Shown here piece after piece: positions 48,021 to 59,589 of a stretch of 64,000 nucleotides of DNA; within the stretch, counting starts at the first letter, position 1, and each line of letters opens with the position of its first letter. Made by a program: the position numbers and the translations under genes. The notes beneath the pieces were generated by a model, which did no database searches, was not told the DNA's origin, and saw nothing but the letters and a program-made list of their open reading frames with translations. Source of the DNA: Theropithecus gelada (taxonomy: Eukaryota; Chordata; Mammalia; Primates; Cercopithecidae); assembly GCF_003255815.1 (NCBI RefSeq), contig NC_037668.1:65577878-65641877 (forward strand). The letters are read 5' to 3'.

Positions 48021-48219
48021 TTCCCTGCCTGCTTCCTCAAGCTCTTCATCCCGCCGCCCGCCCCGCGCGCTCCGCCCCCAGACGAACCCGCCCCATGTGC
48101 CCTCTCCATCAATCGAAAGCCTGTCTTTTCCATCGCTCCGCCCCAAAACAGAACGGAGCCCGCCCCCTGTGGGCGGGTCTCCTCCAATCCCCACCGCTCC
48201 TTCCGAGACGGATACCTGC

Positions 48220-48360
48220 CTCCGCCAATTGTCGCGTACCCTGGCCAGGTACCTGGAGCCGAATTACAACCGCGCGGCGTTGGCAGCTCCAGCTCCGGCT
48301 CTGCGCACCTGTACCGAGACAGCCACAGGAATTCAGGATCCCGGGTCGCAGGATCGAAGC
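48220..48360 (-). CDS. INPP5B: INPP5B coding exon inside CpG island (residues 131-178)
   Basis: 141 nt. The acceptor is TCCTGCACAG|GCTTCG. It encodes FDPATRDPEFLWLSRYRCAE and then a proline-rich linker ending YATIGG. To join the next exon without a stop, the exon must end at 48,220 before GCAGGTATCC, that is, with a GC donor. The nearby GT at 48,215 would put TAA in frame four codons on. The exon is much richer in GC and CpG than the other exons. Confidence 0.9.
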
Positions 48361-48589
48361 CTGTGCAGGAACAAAGGGGGCGGATTGCGCCACGGGCTTG
48401 ATGAGCTAGTTCTGCATGACTGTATTATCCCGAGAGACTCCAGCCCTCTACCTCTCGCGCACAGAAAGGTTCTGTGCGCACTAAGGTTCAACTGCAAGAA
48501 TAATTGTGAACACAAAAGTACTATTCCAAGGCAGAGACCACCGCCATTCCTTGAACCTCACGGTAACTATGTGCCAAGGTCTGCGCTTC

Positions 48590-49400
48590 GTATAAATATT
48601 ATCTTCCTACTCCTCGTAACACACCTTTTATGAAGGAGGAAACTATTATCCCAATTTTCTTTTTTTTTTTTTTTTTTTTTCCAATTTTTTTTTTTGAGAC
48701 GGAGTCTGGCTCTGTTGCCCAGGCTGGAGTGCAGTGGCCGGATCTCAGCTCACTGCAAGCTCCGCCTCCCGGGTTCACGCCATTCTCCTGCCTCAGCCTC
48801 CCGAGTAGCTGGGACTACAGGCGCCCGCCACCTCGCCCGGCTAATTTTTTTTGTATTTTAGTAGAGACGGGGTTTCACCGTGTTAGCCAGGATGGTCTCG
48901 ATCTCCTGAACTCGTGATCCGCCCGTCTCGGCCTCCCAAAGTGCTGGGATTACAGGCTTGAGCCACCGCGCCCGGCCAATTTTCTTTTTTTTTTTCTTTT
49001 CTTTCTTTCTTTTTTTTTTTTTAGACGGAATCTCACTCTGTCGCCCAGGCTGGAGTGCAGTGGAGCGATCTCGGCTCACTGCAACCTCTGCCTCCCGGAT
49101 ACAAGCGATTCTCCTGCCTCAGCCTCCCGAGTAGCTGGGACTACAGGCACGTGCCACCATGTCCAGCTAATTTTTTGTATTTTTAGTAGAGACGGGGTTT
49201 CACCATATTAGCCAGGATGGTCTCCATCTCCTGACCTCATGATCCACCCGCCTCGGCCTCCCAAAGTGTTGGGATTACAGGCGTGAGCCACCACCCCCGG
49301 CCTATTATTCCAATTTTATATACAAGGCAACCAAGTTCAGAGAGGTTAAGTCTGAGGTCGCAGACTGACTAGCAGAGTGGAGGATTCAAACAGATGCCAG
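48590..49400. repeat. MIR split by two inverted Alus
   Basis: MIR-like halves at 48,590-48,655 and 49,305-49,400 share the phrase TATTATCCCAATTTT. Between them lie inverted Alus 48,659-48,977 (young AluY) and 48,984-49,302. Confidence 0.8.
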
Positions 49401-49561
49401 AGGGTTGGGGGATTTCACCACCCATAACCTCCACCAGCAGTTGGCAGCCCACGCCAGAGAAACACACACTCTAAGTAAGCAGTGTGTTTACTATGAAATA
49501 TATCAAGACAAGTCCTCTGTTTCTCCCTTAATCAGACTGCCACTCTCCTTTCTATAAATTC

Positions 49562-49848
49562 TTTTTTTTTTTTTTTTTCTGAGACGGAGTCTCGCTCTGT
49601 CAACCAGGCTGGGATCTCAGCTCACTGCAAGCTCCGCCTCCCGGGTTTATGCCATTCTCCTGCCTCAGCCTCCCAAGTAGCTGGGACTACAGGCGCCCGC
49701 CACCTCGCCCAGCTAGATTTTTGTATTTTTTAGTAGAGATGGGGTTTCACCGTGTTAGCCAGGATGGTCTTGATCTCCTGACCTCGTGATCTGCCCGTCT
49801 CGGCCTCCCAAAGTGCTGGGATTACAGGCTTGAGCCACCGCGCCTGGC
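49562..49848 (-). mobile_element. AluY, inverted, small deletion
   Basis: Lacks about 15 bp after CCAGGCTGG. GGCTTGAGCCACCGCG near the 5' end, duplication TATAAATTC/TAGAAATTC. Confidence 0.93.
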
Positions 49849-50039
49849 TCCTAGAAATTCTTGAGTCACCTCTGTCTCTGACTCAAACCCTCTGACTCAA
49901 ACTATCTGACTCTGGAACAATTGCTCTTAACCCTTCTGCTATCCTGCCTGCTCTGTTTGTAGAGCATCATGAACCTGACCGAACTGAATGGGATGTGCAA
50001 GGACATGATATATGAGAAGACTTGAGTTCCAGTCCTGAC

Positions 50040-50205
50040 TATGGCACTGCCAGACGCAACTTTTAAGTTATCTTCAGCATTTACATACTATTAACCCGTA
50101 CTTGGTCTTGTCTGATCCTCACAAAACTCTTGGATTATTGGAGAAAGCAAGTTTATACTTCCATTGTATAAATAAAAAAGCCAAGGTCTGAAAAAATAAA
50201 ATATA
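50040..50205. repeat. MIR fragment
   Basis: 'TCCTCACAAAACTCTTGGA' and 'CCATTGTATAAATAAAAAAG' resemble MIR. Confidence 0.55.
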
Positions 50206-50210
50206 GTAGG

Positions 50211-50682
50211 ACCAGGCGCATGCCTGTAATCCCAGCACTTTGGGAGGCTGAGGTGGGAGGATCATGAGGTCAGGAGATTGAGACCATCCTGGCTAACATG
50301 GTGAAACCTCATCTCTACAAAAAACACAAAAAATTAGCTGGCCATGGTGGCTTGCACTTGTAGTCCCAGCTACTCGGGAGGCTGAGGCAGGAGAATCCCT
50401 CTAACCCGGGAGGTGGAGGTGAGCTGAGATCACACCACAGCACGCCAACCTGGGTGAAAGAGTGAGACTCCGTCTCAAGGAAAAAAAAAAAAAATACAAA
50501 AATTAGCCGGGTATGGTGGCGGGCACCTGTAATCCCAGCTATTCAGGAGGCTGAGGTAGGAGAATCACCTGAAACCAGGAGGTAGAGGTTGCAGTGAGCT
50601 AAGATTGCACCACCACACCCCAGCCTGGGTGACAGAGCTAGAATCTGTCTCAAAAAATTAAAATAAAATAAAAAATAGATAA
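50211..50682 (+). mobile_element. Alu plus Alu right-arm fragment
   Basis: 50,211-50,493 lacks the first few bases. 50,494-50,682 is right-arm sequence. ATAAAATATAGT recurs at both flanks. Confidence 0.9.
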
Positions 50683-50814
50683 AATATAGTGTTCACATTC
50701 ACATCTAGGAAGTAACAGAGCTGGGATCTGCACTGAAATCTCTGAACTCCGAGGGCTTTGGCATCAGAACCTGAAGTTTCAAACCTGGTCCTATTACTTC
50801 AATTTTATTTTTAT

Positions 50815-51122
50815 TTTACTTATTTATTTATCTATTTATTTTGAGACAAAGTATTCCTCTGCTGCCCAGGCTGAAGTGCAGTAACATGATCTCCGCTTAC
50901 TGCAACCTCTGCCTCCCAGGTTCAAAGGATTCTCCTGCCTCAGACTCCTGAGTAGCTGAGATTACAGGCACGCGGCACAACGCCTGGCTAATTTTTGAAT
51001 TTTTAGTAGAGACAGGGTTTCACCATGTTGATCAGTCTGGTCTCGAACTCCTGACCTCATGATCCGCCAACCTTGACCTCTCAAAGTGCTGGGATTACAG
51101 GGGTGAGCCACCACACCTGGCC
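50815..51122 (-). mobile_element. Alu, inverted, (TTTA)n tail
   Basis: Flanked by CCTATTACTTCAATT on both sides (50,789-50,804 and 51,122-51,136). Confidence 0.94.
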
Positions 51123-51136
51123 CCTATTACTTCAAT

Positions 51137-51330
51137 TGATGATTGATCTTGGGTAAGTTACTTGCCTCCTCTGTGTCAATTTACTCCCCTGTAAAACAGG
51201 ATATCTACTACTTAGTATTGTTCAGAAGACTAAACGGAGAAATACAGTTGTTGTGCATTGTCTCGATATCTAGAAAAATGTCTGGCACACAGTAGGTGCT
51301 CAATTAATGTTAGCTAACTGTGATCTCTTG
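51137..51330. repeat. MIR fragment
   Basis: 'CTTGGGTAAGTTACTTGCCT', 'CTGTAAAACAGG' and 'GGCACACAGTAGGTGCTCAA' are classic MIR phrases. Confidence 0.8.
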
Positions 51331-51780
51331 TTAGCCGAAGTTTCTCTAATAGTAGACTCTTAGCCAAGACACTTCCATTCTCTGGCCTTTCGTGCTGTAC
51401 AACATTATCCATCAAGGACTGGGTGAAAAAAAACTAGTTCCTTTTGCCTCTAGTGCCTCTAGTAAAATGAAAGAGTTGGGCTGGTGGATATCTAAGAGTC
51501 TGTCAATACTGAGAGTCCCTTCTCACCCAGGTCCCTCCCTAAGGAAATCCTCATTATGACAAGCACTGGGAGAAGTTGGTTGGTACAGAGTTTCTCTGCT
51601 GGTTACCCCAGGTGTGGTGTGGACTTCAGAAGGATGAGCAGGTAAGGGGACTGCAAGACACACACCCAATCCTAAAAGAAAGAAGTCATCCTTGACTCCT
51701 CTCTCATTCTCATAGCTACCAACCTCTGTTCATGCAGTCAACAAATACTTATTAAGTGCCTGCTATATGCCAGGCACTGT
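51331..51780. other. INPP5B intron, no recognised gene
   Basis: Ends with MIR-like text ('TTAAGTGCCTGCTATATGCC'). Confidence 0.5.
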
Positions 51781-51829
51781 TTTTTGTTTGTTTGTTTGTT
51801 TGTTGGGTTTTTTTGTTTTTGGGGGTTTT

Positions 51830-52433
51830 TTGTTTTTTTTTTTTTTTTGGAGACGAAGTCTCGCTGTGTCCCCCAGGCTGGAGTGCAGTGGTGCGACCTC
51901 TGCTCACTGCAAGCTTTGCCTCCCGGGTTCACGCCATTCTCCTGCCTCAGCCTCCTGAGTAGCTGGGACTATAGGCGCCCACTACCGCGCCCGGCTAATT
52001 TTTTGTATTTTTAGTAGAGACGGGGTTTCACCGTGGTCTCAATCTCCTGACCTTGTGATCCGCCCGCCTCGGCCTCCCAAAGTGCTGGGATTACAGGCGT
52101 GAGCCACCGCACCCGGTTTTTTTTTTGTTTTTTTGTTTTTTTTTTAAGATGGAGTCTCGCTGTGTCACCCAGGCTGGAGTGCAGTGGCACGATCCTGGCT
52201 CACTGCAACCTCTGCCTCCCAGGTTCAAGCGATTCTCCTGCCTCAGCCTCCCGAGTAGCTGGGACTACAAGCACGTGCCACCATGCCTGGCTAATCTTTT
52301 TTTTTTTTATTTTTAGTAGAGACGGGTTTCACCATATTGGTCAGGCTGGTCTTGAATTTCTGACCTTGTGATCTGCCCGCCTTGGCCTCCCAAAGTGTTG
52401 GGATTAGAGGCGTGAGCCACCGTGCAGGCTGGC
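51830..52433 (-). mobile_element. Two inverted Alus in tandem inside a MIR
   Basis: 51,830-52,116 and 52,117-52,433. 'CCAGGCACTGTT' before and 'GCTGGCACTGTTC' after show insertion into one MIR. Confidence 0.92.
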
Positions 52434-52439
52434 ACTGTT

Positions 52440-52880
52440 CTTATCTCTGCGGATGAAGTTGTGAAAGTAACCCAAACTCACTGCCCCCATGGTGCCCTCA
52501 TTCTCATCAGTTGCAAGATGCCTCTGTATCTTGCAAGTCCACCCCTCCTTCCCCATTCCCATCGCCAGGGCTCTCCCAAGTCCCAGCCTCATTTTCCATT
52601 CCTTAGCCATTCCAATACATTCCTATCTCCCTGCTCTGGCCTCTTTTTTTCTATACTATTGCCAGAGGAACTTTTCTAACTTGCAAATCTTGCCTTATCA
52701 CTCTCCAGCTTAAAATTCCTTAATGGTTCTTTGCTGGGTAGCTAAGACCCTTCATGAGATGCTCTCTGCTGACCTTTCCTGGCTGAGCTCTCTCCACAAA
52801 AATTCACCTCCTACATGAAGCCTTCCTGAGCTGTTTACAGGCGAGAGGGTGCCATGAGTTAAAGAAGCACTAGAGCAAAA
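52440..52880. repeat. Probable LINE2 fragment
   Basis: 'TATTGCCAGAGGAACTTTTC' and 'CACTCTCCAGCTTAAAATTC' resemble the L2 3' end. Confidence 0.5.
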
Positions 52881-52910
52881 CACGCAAGAGCTCAGGTTCT
52901 GGAGTAGAAC

Positions 52911-53221
52911 TTTTTTTTTTTTTTTTAAGGGGGGTGGGGAGACAGAGTCTCGCTTTGTCACCCAGGCTGGCAATCAGTGGCATGATCTCAGCTCACTGCA
53001 ACCTCCACCTCTTGGGTTCAAGCAATTCTCTTGCCTCAGCTTCCCAAGTAGCTGGGACTACAGGTGTGGGCCACCATGCCCAGTTAATTTTGTGTTTTTA
53101 GTAGAGATGGGGTTTCACTATATGTTGGCCAGTCTGGTCTCGAACCCGTGACCTCACGTGATCCACCCGTCTAAGCCTCCCAAAATGCTGGGATTACAGG
53201 CATGAGCCACCGTGCCTGGCC
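52911..53221 (-). mobile_element. Alu, inverted
   Basis: Duplication CTGGAGTAGAACT on both sides (52,899-52,911 and 53,221-53,233). Confidence 0.95.
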
Positions 53222-53233
53222 TGGAGTAGAACT

Positions 53234-53385
53234 ATATAATCCTGCCTAATCCTGGCTCTGTCATTTACCAGCTAGGTACTCAGGCAACACTCTTATCCTC
53301 TCTGAGCCTCAGTTTCCTCATCTATGAAATGGACACATAGATAATACTTCCCTTGTAAGATCGTGGTAAAGAGTAAATGAGGCCA
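53234..53385. repeat. MIR fragment
   Basis: 'CTCTGAGCCTCAGTTTCCTC' and 'ATCTATGAAATGGACA' are MIR-like. Confidence 0.75.
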
Positions 53386-53386
53386 G

Positions 53387-54605
53387 GCTGGGCGCGGTGG
53401 CTCACACCTGTATTTCCAGCACTTTGGGAGGCCGAGGCAGGTGGATCACAAGGTCAGGAGTTCGAGACCGGCCTGACCAGTATGGTGAAACCTCGTCTCT
53501 ACTAAAAATACAAAAATTAGCCGGGCATGGTGGCCTGCGCCTATAATCCCAGCTACTCAGAAGGCTGAGGCAGAACAGTCACTTGAACCCAAGAGGCAGA
53601 GGTTGCAGTGAGCCAAGATGGCGCCACTGCACTCCAGCCTGGGCAACAAAGCAAGACTCCGTCTCACACACACACAAAAAAAGTAAATGAGAGGCTGGGC
53701 GAGGTGGCTCACGCCTGTAATCCCAGCACTTTTGGAAGCTGAGATGGGCAGGTTACCTGAGGTCAGGAGTTCGAGACCTGCCTGGCCAAAGTGGTGAAAC
53801 CCCATCTCTACTAAAAAATATAAAATTTGGGCAGGCACAGTGGCTCACGCCTATAATCCCAGCAGTTTGGGAGGCCAAAGTGGGCGGATCACCTGAGGTC
53901 CAAAGTTCGAGACCAGCCTGGCCAACATGGTAAAACCTGTCTATATCAAAAAATACAAAAATTAGCCGGGCGTGGTGGCATGCACCTGTAGTCCCAGCTA
54001 CTCGGGAGGCTGAGGCAGAAGAATCGCCTGAACCCAGGAGGTGGAATTTGCAGTGAGCTGAGATTGTGCCACTGCACTCCAGCCTGGGCGACAGAGCCAG
54101 ACTTCGTCTCAAAAAATAAAATTAAAAAAAAAAAATTAGCCAGGCATAGCGGCAGGTACCTGTAATCCTAGCTACTTGGGAGGCTGAAGAAGGAGAATCA
54201 CTTGAACCCTGGAGGCAGGGGTTGCAGTGAGCCAAAACCGCGCCATAGCACTTCAGCCCAGATGGGCAATAAGAGTGAAACGCGGTCTCAAAAAAAAAAA
54301 AAGAAAAAAAGCCAGATACGGTGGCTCATGCCTGTAATCCTGTAATCCTAGCACTTTGGGAGGCTGAGGTGGGTGGATCAAAAGGTCAGGAGTTCGAGAC
54401 CAACCTGGTCAACATGGGGAAACTTCATCTCTACTAAAGATACAAAAAATTAGCTGGGCGTGGTGGCACGCGCCTGTACCAGCTACTTGGGAGGCTGAGG
54501 CAGGAGAATCACTTGAACCTGGGAGGTGGAGGTTGCAGTGAGCCAAGATCGTGCCATTGCACTGTAGCCTGGGCAACAGGGCGAGACTCCATCTCAAAAA
54601 TAAAT
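53387..54605 (+). mobile_element. Tandem cluster of five forward Alu pieces
   Basis: About 53,387-53,690, 53,693-53,825 (left arm), 53,828-54,120, 54,130-54,303 (right arm) and 54,311-54,605. The left and right arms around 53,828-54,120 are one Alu split by another. The MIR-like flank phrase GTAAATGAGA recurs before and after. Confidence 0.9.
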
Positions 54606-54699
54606 AATTAATTAAATTTTAAATTTTTTTTAAAAAAGGAGTAAATGAGATAATGTGTGCAAAGTTCTTGGAATAGTGCCTAACACATGCCAAATCAAC

Positions 54700-54960
54700 A
54701 ATGAATGCAAGCTATGAGTCTTCTTGTAGAGGGGAAAAACATTTTCTGAGTTCTTGCTCTGTGGTAGGCACTTTTACATGTGTTATCTCATTTAATTCTC
54801 ACAACCCCATGTATAAGGTATTCATTACATACAGAAGCCTATAAAAACTATAGTTCAGAGAGGTGAAGTAGCTTGCCCAAAGTTGTCAGCTAGGAACTGG
54901 CAGAGATGGGTTTCAAACTCAAGGGGCTGTATAGCTTCAAAACCCAGGCTCTTTGGTGTT
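54700..54960. repeat. MIR fragment
   Basis: 'ATGTGTTATCTCATTTAATT', 'CAGAGAGGTGAAGTAGCTTG' and 'CAAAACCCAGGCTCTTTG'. Confidence 0.85.
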
Positions 54961-55074
54961 ATTTCTATTATTATACCTCCTACAACTACTGTTAATAATC
55001 ATAAAATATGTTATCCTTATTATTTTAAGATTTAGAGATAAATTTCCCACTGCTTAATAAATTTTAAACCTCTT

Positions 55075-55672
55075 GGCTGGGTGCCGTGGCTCATGCCTGC
55101 AACCCCAGCACTTTGGGAGGCCAAGGTGGGTGGATCACCTTAGGCCAGGAGTTCGAGACCAGCCTGACCAATGTGGTGAAACCCCGTCTCTACTAAAAAT
55201 ACAAAAAATTAGGCTGGGCGTGGTGGCTCATGCCTGCAGTCCCAGCACTTTGGGAGGCGGACGTGGGTGGATCACCTGAGGTCAGGAGTTCAAGACCATC
55301 CTGGCCAACATGGTGAAACCCTGTCTCTACCAAAAATCCAAAAATTAGCTGGGCGTGGTTGCGGGTGCCAGTAATCCCAGCTACTCGGGAGGCCGACGCA
55401 GGAGAATCGCTTGGACCCAGGCGGCAGAGGTTGCAGTGAGCCAAGGTCACACCATTGCATTCCAGCCTGGGCGACAAGAATGAAACTCCATCTCAAAAAA
55501 AAAAATTAGCTGAGCATTGTGGCGGGCGCCTGTAATCCCAGCTACTCAGGAGGCTGACGCAGGAGAATTGCTTGAACTGGGGAGGTGGAGGTTGTAGTGA
55601 GCCCAGATTGCACGACTGCACTCCAGCCTGGGCAATAAGAGCAAAACTCGGTCTCAAAAAAATCAAATAAAT
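55075..55672 (+). mobile_element. Alu split by another forward Alu
   Basis: Left arm 55,075-55,212, inner full Alu 55,213-55,500, right arm 55,503-55,672. Confidence 0.9.
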
Positions 55673-55721
55673 AAATATCTTAACCAGGCATTCAAGGCTC
55701 TATAATCATGTTTCTACTTCC

Positions 55722-55888
55722 TTTTTTTATTTTATTTTTTAGAGACAGGGGTCTCATTCTATCGCCCATGCTGCAGTGCAGTGGAGCAATCCTAGCTCAA
55801 TGTAGCCGTGAACTCCTGGGCTCCTGTGATCCTCCCGCCTTAGCCTCCCAAGTAGTTGGGATTACAAGCAAGCTACTAAGCCTAGCTG
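55722..55888 (-). mobile_element. Old Alu fragment, inverted
   Basis: A partial, diverged copy ending AGCAAGCTACTAAGCC. Confidence 0.8.
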
Positions 55889-56660
55889 CTGCTTCTGCTT
55901 CCTTTTCCCTTATCCCCTAGTTTGAATCCAAGGGCAGTCCACTTCCTGGCACAGCAAGCAAAAAAGGTGAAATCCCTGGAGGCTCAGGCTCCACAGCAAG
56001 ACCACAGAGAAGACCAGCCCTCTCCCACTGCCACAAAGACAAGAGATAGCCTGAAAGAAGACAGCTAAAAGTGCTGGGTAAACACTTAAGCCCCAGCACC
56101 TGTTGGCTTGAATTTGCATGTTCTATGACTAATCCTCTGCTCTGTACACAAACTCTCCTTTACCTGCTGGGCTAACTTCCCATTCTAAACAAATTTTGTC
56201 CTAGAGGCCACTAACCTTTCACTGCTAGCCCAAAGCTAGACCATTTTCTCAGCTGCAGTGAGTGACAGCAGGGTTCAGGGGCAGGAAAGCCAATATGACA
56301 GATGGTTCTAGCTGTGAGTTCTAGCTGTGGGTAGCAGACGGAGGGAAGCTGGGCTGCTGGAAGCTGCTCAGCCTGCCAGCTTGTAAGAGATTCTGAATCA
56401 CAGTCACAACCTACCCTGTGCAACCCTGCCCAGAGCCAGGAGGGCAAAGGGGCTCTGCTCTGGTTAACACTCAACTCCAGAAACTGTAAACACAAAAGCA
56501 AACACCATGGTTGGCTGGCAGCCTGGGGGCACTGTGGCTTTACACCAGCAGCTTTGAAAGGACACAGAAACCATGGGGTATGAGTCTAAAGGGTGGAAAG
56601 TCAACTGGGGTGGGTGGGTGAATACCCAGCACCCACCCACCCCCAGGGAGCCTGGGGTCT
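55889..56660. other. INPP5B intron before the 56,668-56,778 exon, no recognised gene
   Basis: Unique-looking, moderately GC-rich. A (TGGG)n-like run occurs near 56,605-56,645. Confidence 0.5.
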
Positions 56661-56667
56661 TACCTAC

Positions 56668-56778
56668 CTGGACAGGCTCTAGCAACTTCGTGGAGGAACA
56701 TCCTGGTTTGTGAACCAAAAGGTAGCTGGAATACGAGGCTAAGCTCTGCTGTGTCCAGCTGGACGGTCACATCTGAGC
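56668..56778 (-). CDS. INPP5B: INPP5B coding exon (residues 94-131)
   Basis: 111 nt encoding GSDVTVQLDTAELSLVFQLP and then FGSQTRMFLHEVARACPG, the end of the PH-like domain. The acceptor is TTGTGCAG|GCTCAG, with a second AG six bases on. The donor is TGTCCAG|GTAGGTAAG, with a second, stronger-looking GTAAG four bases downstream. The chosen boundaries reproduce the conserved GSDV junction and the frame into the next exon. Confidence 0.92.
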
Positions 56779-57351
56779 CTGCACAAAGGAGTCAGGAAAT
56801 GAACCCTTGGCTGCCAGGAGCTAAGTGTTTGATGCAGCCTAAGGCTAGAGTCCTCAGAATGGAGAATCAGCAACCCGGACTCCCAAAGCCCCTTCAGCCC
56901 TTAAGCAACTTACTTGGGACTGCTGCTGGCACAAGGAAACCCTCTGTACCCTGAGTTCCAAATTAACATCATCCCCTCTTTATAGAGGAGGCAGATGAAG
57001 GCTCTGAAAAGTCAATAAGCCTCAACTGCAGTACTAGATGGAGCTGGGAGAGAACAGGTTCTCTGGATATGTAGTCTGTACCCCACCTGATGAAATGAAA
57101 AGCACATAGAGGCAGACAAGAGGGGATGTCCATGGGCCAGTCTACCTGACTGTGCCAGGTAGTGTGATAGGCACAGGGAATACCATGGTGAAGAGAATAC
57201 GCGTGGGTCCATCTCAGGGAGCTAGACTGTAGAAGGCTTCCCTATTCATAGCATATACCCAATACTGGGCACATGGTGAGCACTCAAAACATCTGCTGAA
57301 CTAAGAGACAAACAGAAGTAACCTAGCACAGCAATTAAGAGTGTGGGCTCA
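56779..57351. other. INPP5B intron, no recognised gene
   Basis: Unique-looking. MIR-like text at 56,960-57,030 and 57,250-57,300. Confidence 0.45.
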
Positions 57352-57945
57352 GGCCAGGCACGGTGGCTCACACCTATAATCCCAGCACTTCGGGAGGTAG
57401 AGGTGGGTGGATCACAAGGTCAGGAGTTCGAGACCAGCCTAGCCAATGTGGTGAAACCCCGTCTCTACTAAAAATACAAAAGTTAGCCGGGTGTGGTGAT
57501 GGGCACCTGTAGTCCCAGCTACTCGGGAGGCTGAGGCAGGAGAATGGTGTGAACCCAGGAGGCGATGCTTGCAGTGAGCAGAGATCACGCCACTGCACTC
57601 CAGCCTGGGTAACAGAGTGAGACTCTGACTCAAAAAAAAAAAAAAAAAAAAAAAAAATGTGGGTTAGGCCGGGCACAGTGACTCATGCCTGTAATCCAGC
57701 ACTTTGGGATGCCAGGGCAGAAGGATTACTTAAAGCCAGGAGTTTGAGACCAGCTTGGAAAACATAGTGAGGCCCCCCTCCCCTATATCTATAAAAAATT
57801 AGCCAAATGTGGAGTCCCAGCTACTTGGGAGGCTGAGGTGGGAGGATTGCTTGAACCCAGGAGGTTGAAGCTGAAGTGAACCATATTTGTGCCACTGCAC
57901 TTCAGCCCAAGTGACAGAGCAAGATCCTGTCTCAACAAATAAAAT
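57352..57945 (+). mobile_element. Two forward Alus
   Basis: 57,352-57,656 is full length with a long A tail. 57,667-57,945 is an older, J-like copy with a deletion. The phrase GAGTGTGGGCTC/GAGTGTGAACTC flanks the pair. Confidence 0.92.
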
Positions 57946-57949
57946 AAAA

Positions 57950-58103
57950 GAGTGTGAACTCTAGAATCTGGATTCTCTGAGTTTGAATCTTGGTTCCACC
58001 CCTTACTAAACTGTTTAATTTCTCTGGGCCTCAGTTACCTTGTCCATAAAATGGAGATGAAAACAGTGATAACCTCATAGAGCTGTGAGAAAAGCCTGAT
58101 TTA
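57950..58103. repeat. MIR fragment
   Basis: 'GGGCCTCAGTTACCTTGTCC' and 'ATAAAATGGAGATGAAAAC'. Confidence 0.8.
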
Positions 58104-58405
58104 GGCTGGGCGCGGTGGCTCACGCCTGTAATCCCAGCACTTTGGGAGGCCGAGGAGGGTGGATCACGAGGTCAGGAGATCGAGACCATCCTGGCCAACA
58201 CGGTGAAACCCCGTCTCTACTAAAAAAGTACAAAAAATTAGCTGGGCGTGGTGGTGGGCGCCTGTAGTCCCAGCTACTCGGGAGGCTGAGGCAGGAAAAT
58301 GGCATGAACCTGAGAGGCAGAGCTTGCAGTGAGCCGAGATCACGCCACTGCACTCCAGCCTGCACGACAGAGACTCTGTCTCAAAAAAAAAAAAAAAAAA
58401 AAAAA
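58104..58405 (+). mobile_element. Alu, full length
   Basis: Duplication AAAAGCCTGATTT at 58,090-58,102 and after the tail at 58,409-58,421. Confidence 0.95.
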
Positions 58406-58551
58406 GAGAAAAGCCTGATTTGGTGTATGTAAAACTTTTAGCATAATGCTGGCATAGGATAATCATTGACTCATTATTTGCTTCTATTATTATTGTTGTT
58501 GTATAGCAAAGAAGACAGACATTAAATATGTCAATATAAAGAATTACATCA

Positions 58552-58895
<344 letters not shown>

Positions 58896-58938
58896 ACAGA
58901 GGCACATGTATCCAGTGGGATACAAAACAATTTCAGGG

Positions 58939-59240
58939 TTTTTTGTTTTTGTTTTTGTTTTTGTTTTTTGAGATGGAGTTTTGCTCTTGTTGCCCAGGCT
59001 GGAGTGCAATGGTGCGATCTCGGCTCACCGCAACCTCCGCCTCCCAGGTTCAAGCAATTCTCCTGCCTCAGCCTCCCAAGTAGCTAGGATTACAGGCATG
59101 CACCATCACGCCTGGCTAATTTTGTATTTTTAGTAGAGACGGGGTTTCTCCATGTTGGTCAGGCTGGTTTCGAACTCCTGACCTCATGATCTCAGCCTCC
59201 CAAAGTGCTGGGATTCAGGCGTGAGCCACCGCCCTGGCCT
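58939..59240 (-). mobile_element. Alu, inverted, (TTTTTG)n tail
   Basis: AATTTCAGGG flanks it on both sides. Confidence 0.95.
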
Positions 59241-59249
59241 AATTTCAGG

Positions 59250-59500
59250 GGTTTAACAAAGGCTGCCTGGGAAGAGAAATGCATGAATGGAAGCCCTGAA
59301 GGCTGAGTAGGAGTTGACTAGGTGAAGAGATGTGAGGCTTGTAGGAGGATGGGACAGCGTGTGCAGGGGCTCCGAGGTGAGAAAGTGTGATATCGGCGGG
59401 GGAACGGAAACAGCAGCAAGGAGGAGAGTGATGAGAGATGAGCCCATGGAGATGGGTAGTGCGAGATCCTACAGGGTCTTGCTTGCTGCAATAAGTTTAC
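59250..59500. repeat. Probable ancient interspersed repeat
   Basis: 'GGGACAGCGTGTGCAGGGGC' and 'GATCCTACAGGGTCTTGC' recall a common old repeat I cannot name. Confidence 0.4.
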
Positions 59501-59589
59501 CAGGGGGTGCTCTTACTTTACATCATTCTCTCTCTGAAGATCAGGTACCCTCTGCCCCAAGTGAGACCCAGACCAAGAGGACCACTCAC

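Larger units (their letters stand above)
47750..48450. promoter_or_regulatory. INPP5B: CpG island, probable internal promoter of INPP5B
   Basis: A dense run of CpG and GC boxes, including CGCCCCC and GGGCGGG near 48,160-48,178, several CCGCC repeats and CCAAT at 48,184. It overlaps a coding exon in the middle of the gene and is the most CpG-rich part of the window. The GC boxes lie downstream of the coding exon in the direction of transcription, so an alternative first exon would fall at about 47,900-48,050. Boundaries were judged by eye. A bidirectional promoter is also possible. Confidence 0.7.

Noticed and set aside
48205..48216. GTATCCGT after the 48,220 exon resembles a U12 GT donor
   Set aside because: The acceptor at 12,947 has a long pyrimidine tract and no U12 branch site, and this donor breaks the frame.
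47480..48409. A 309-codon plus-strand open frame, and others up to 255 codons, over the CpG island
   Set aside because: They lie antisense to a confirmed INPP5B exon in very GC-rich DNA, where stops are rare. No recognisable domain or splice structure.
53387..54605. Regularly repeated units that might suggest an array
   Set aside because: These are Alu pieces of unequal age and length without unique spacers. Nothing CRISPR-like.
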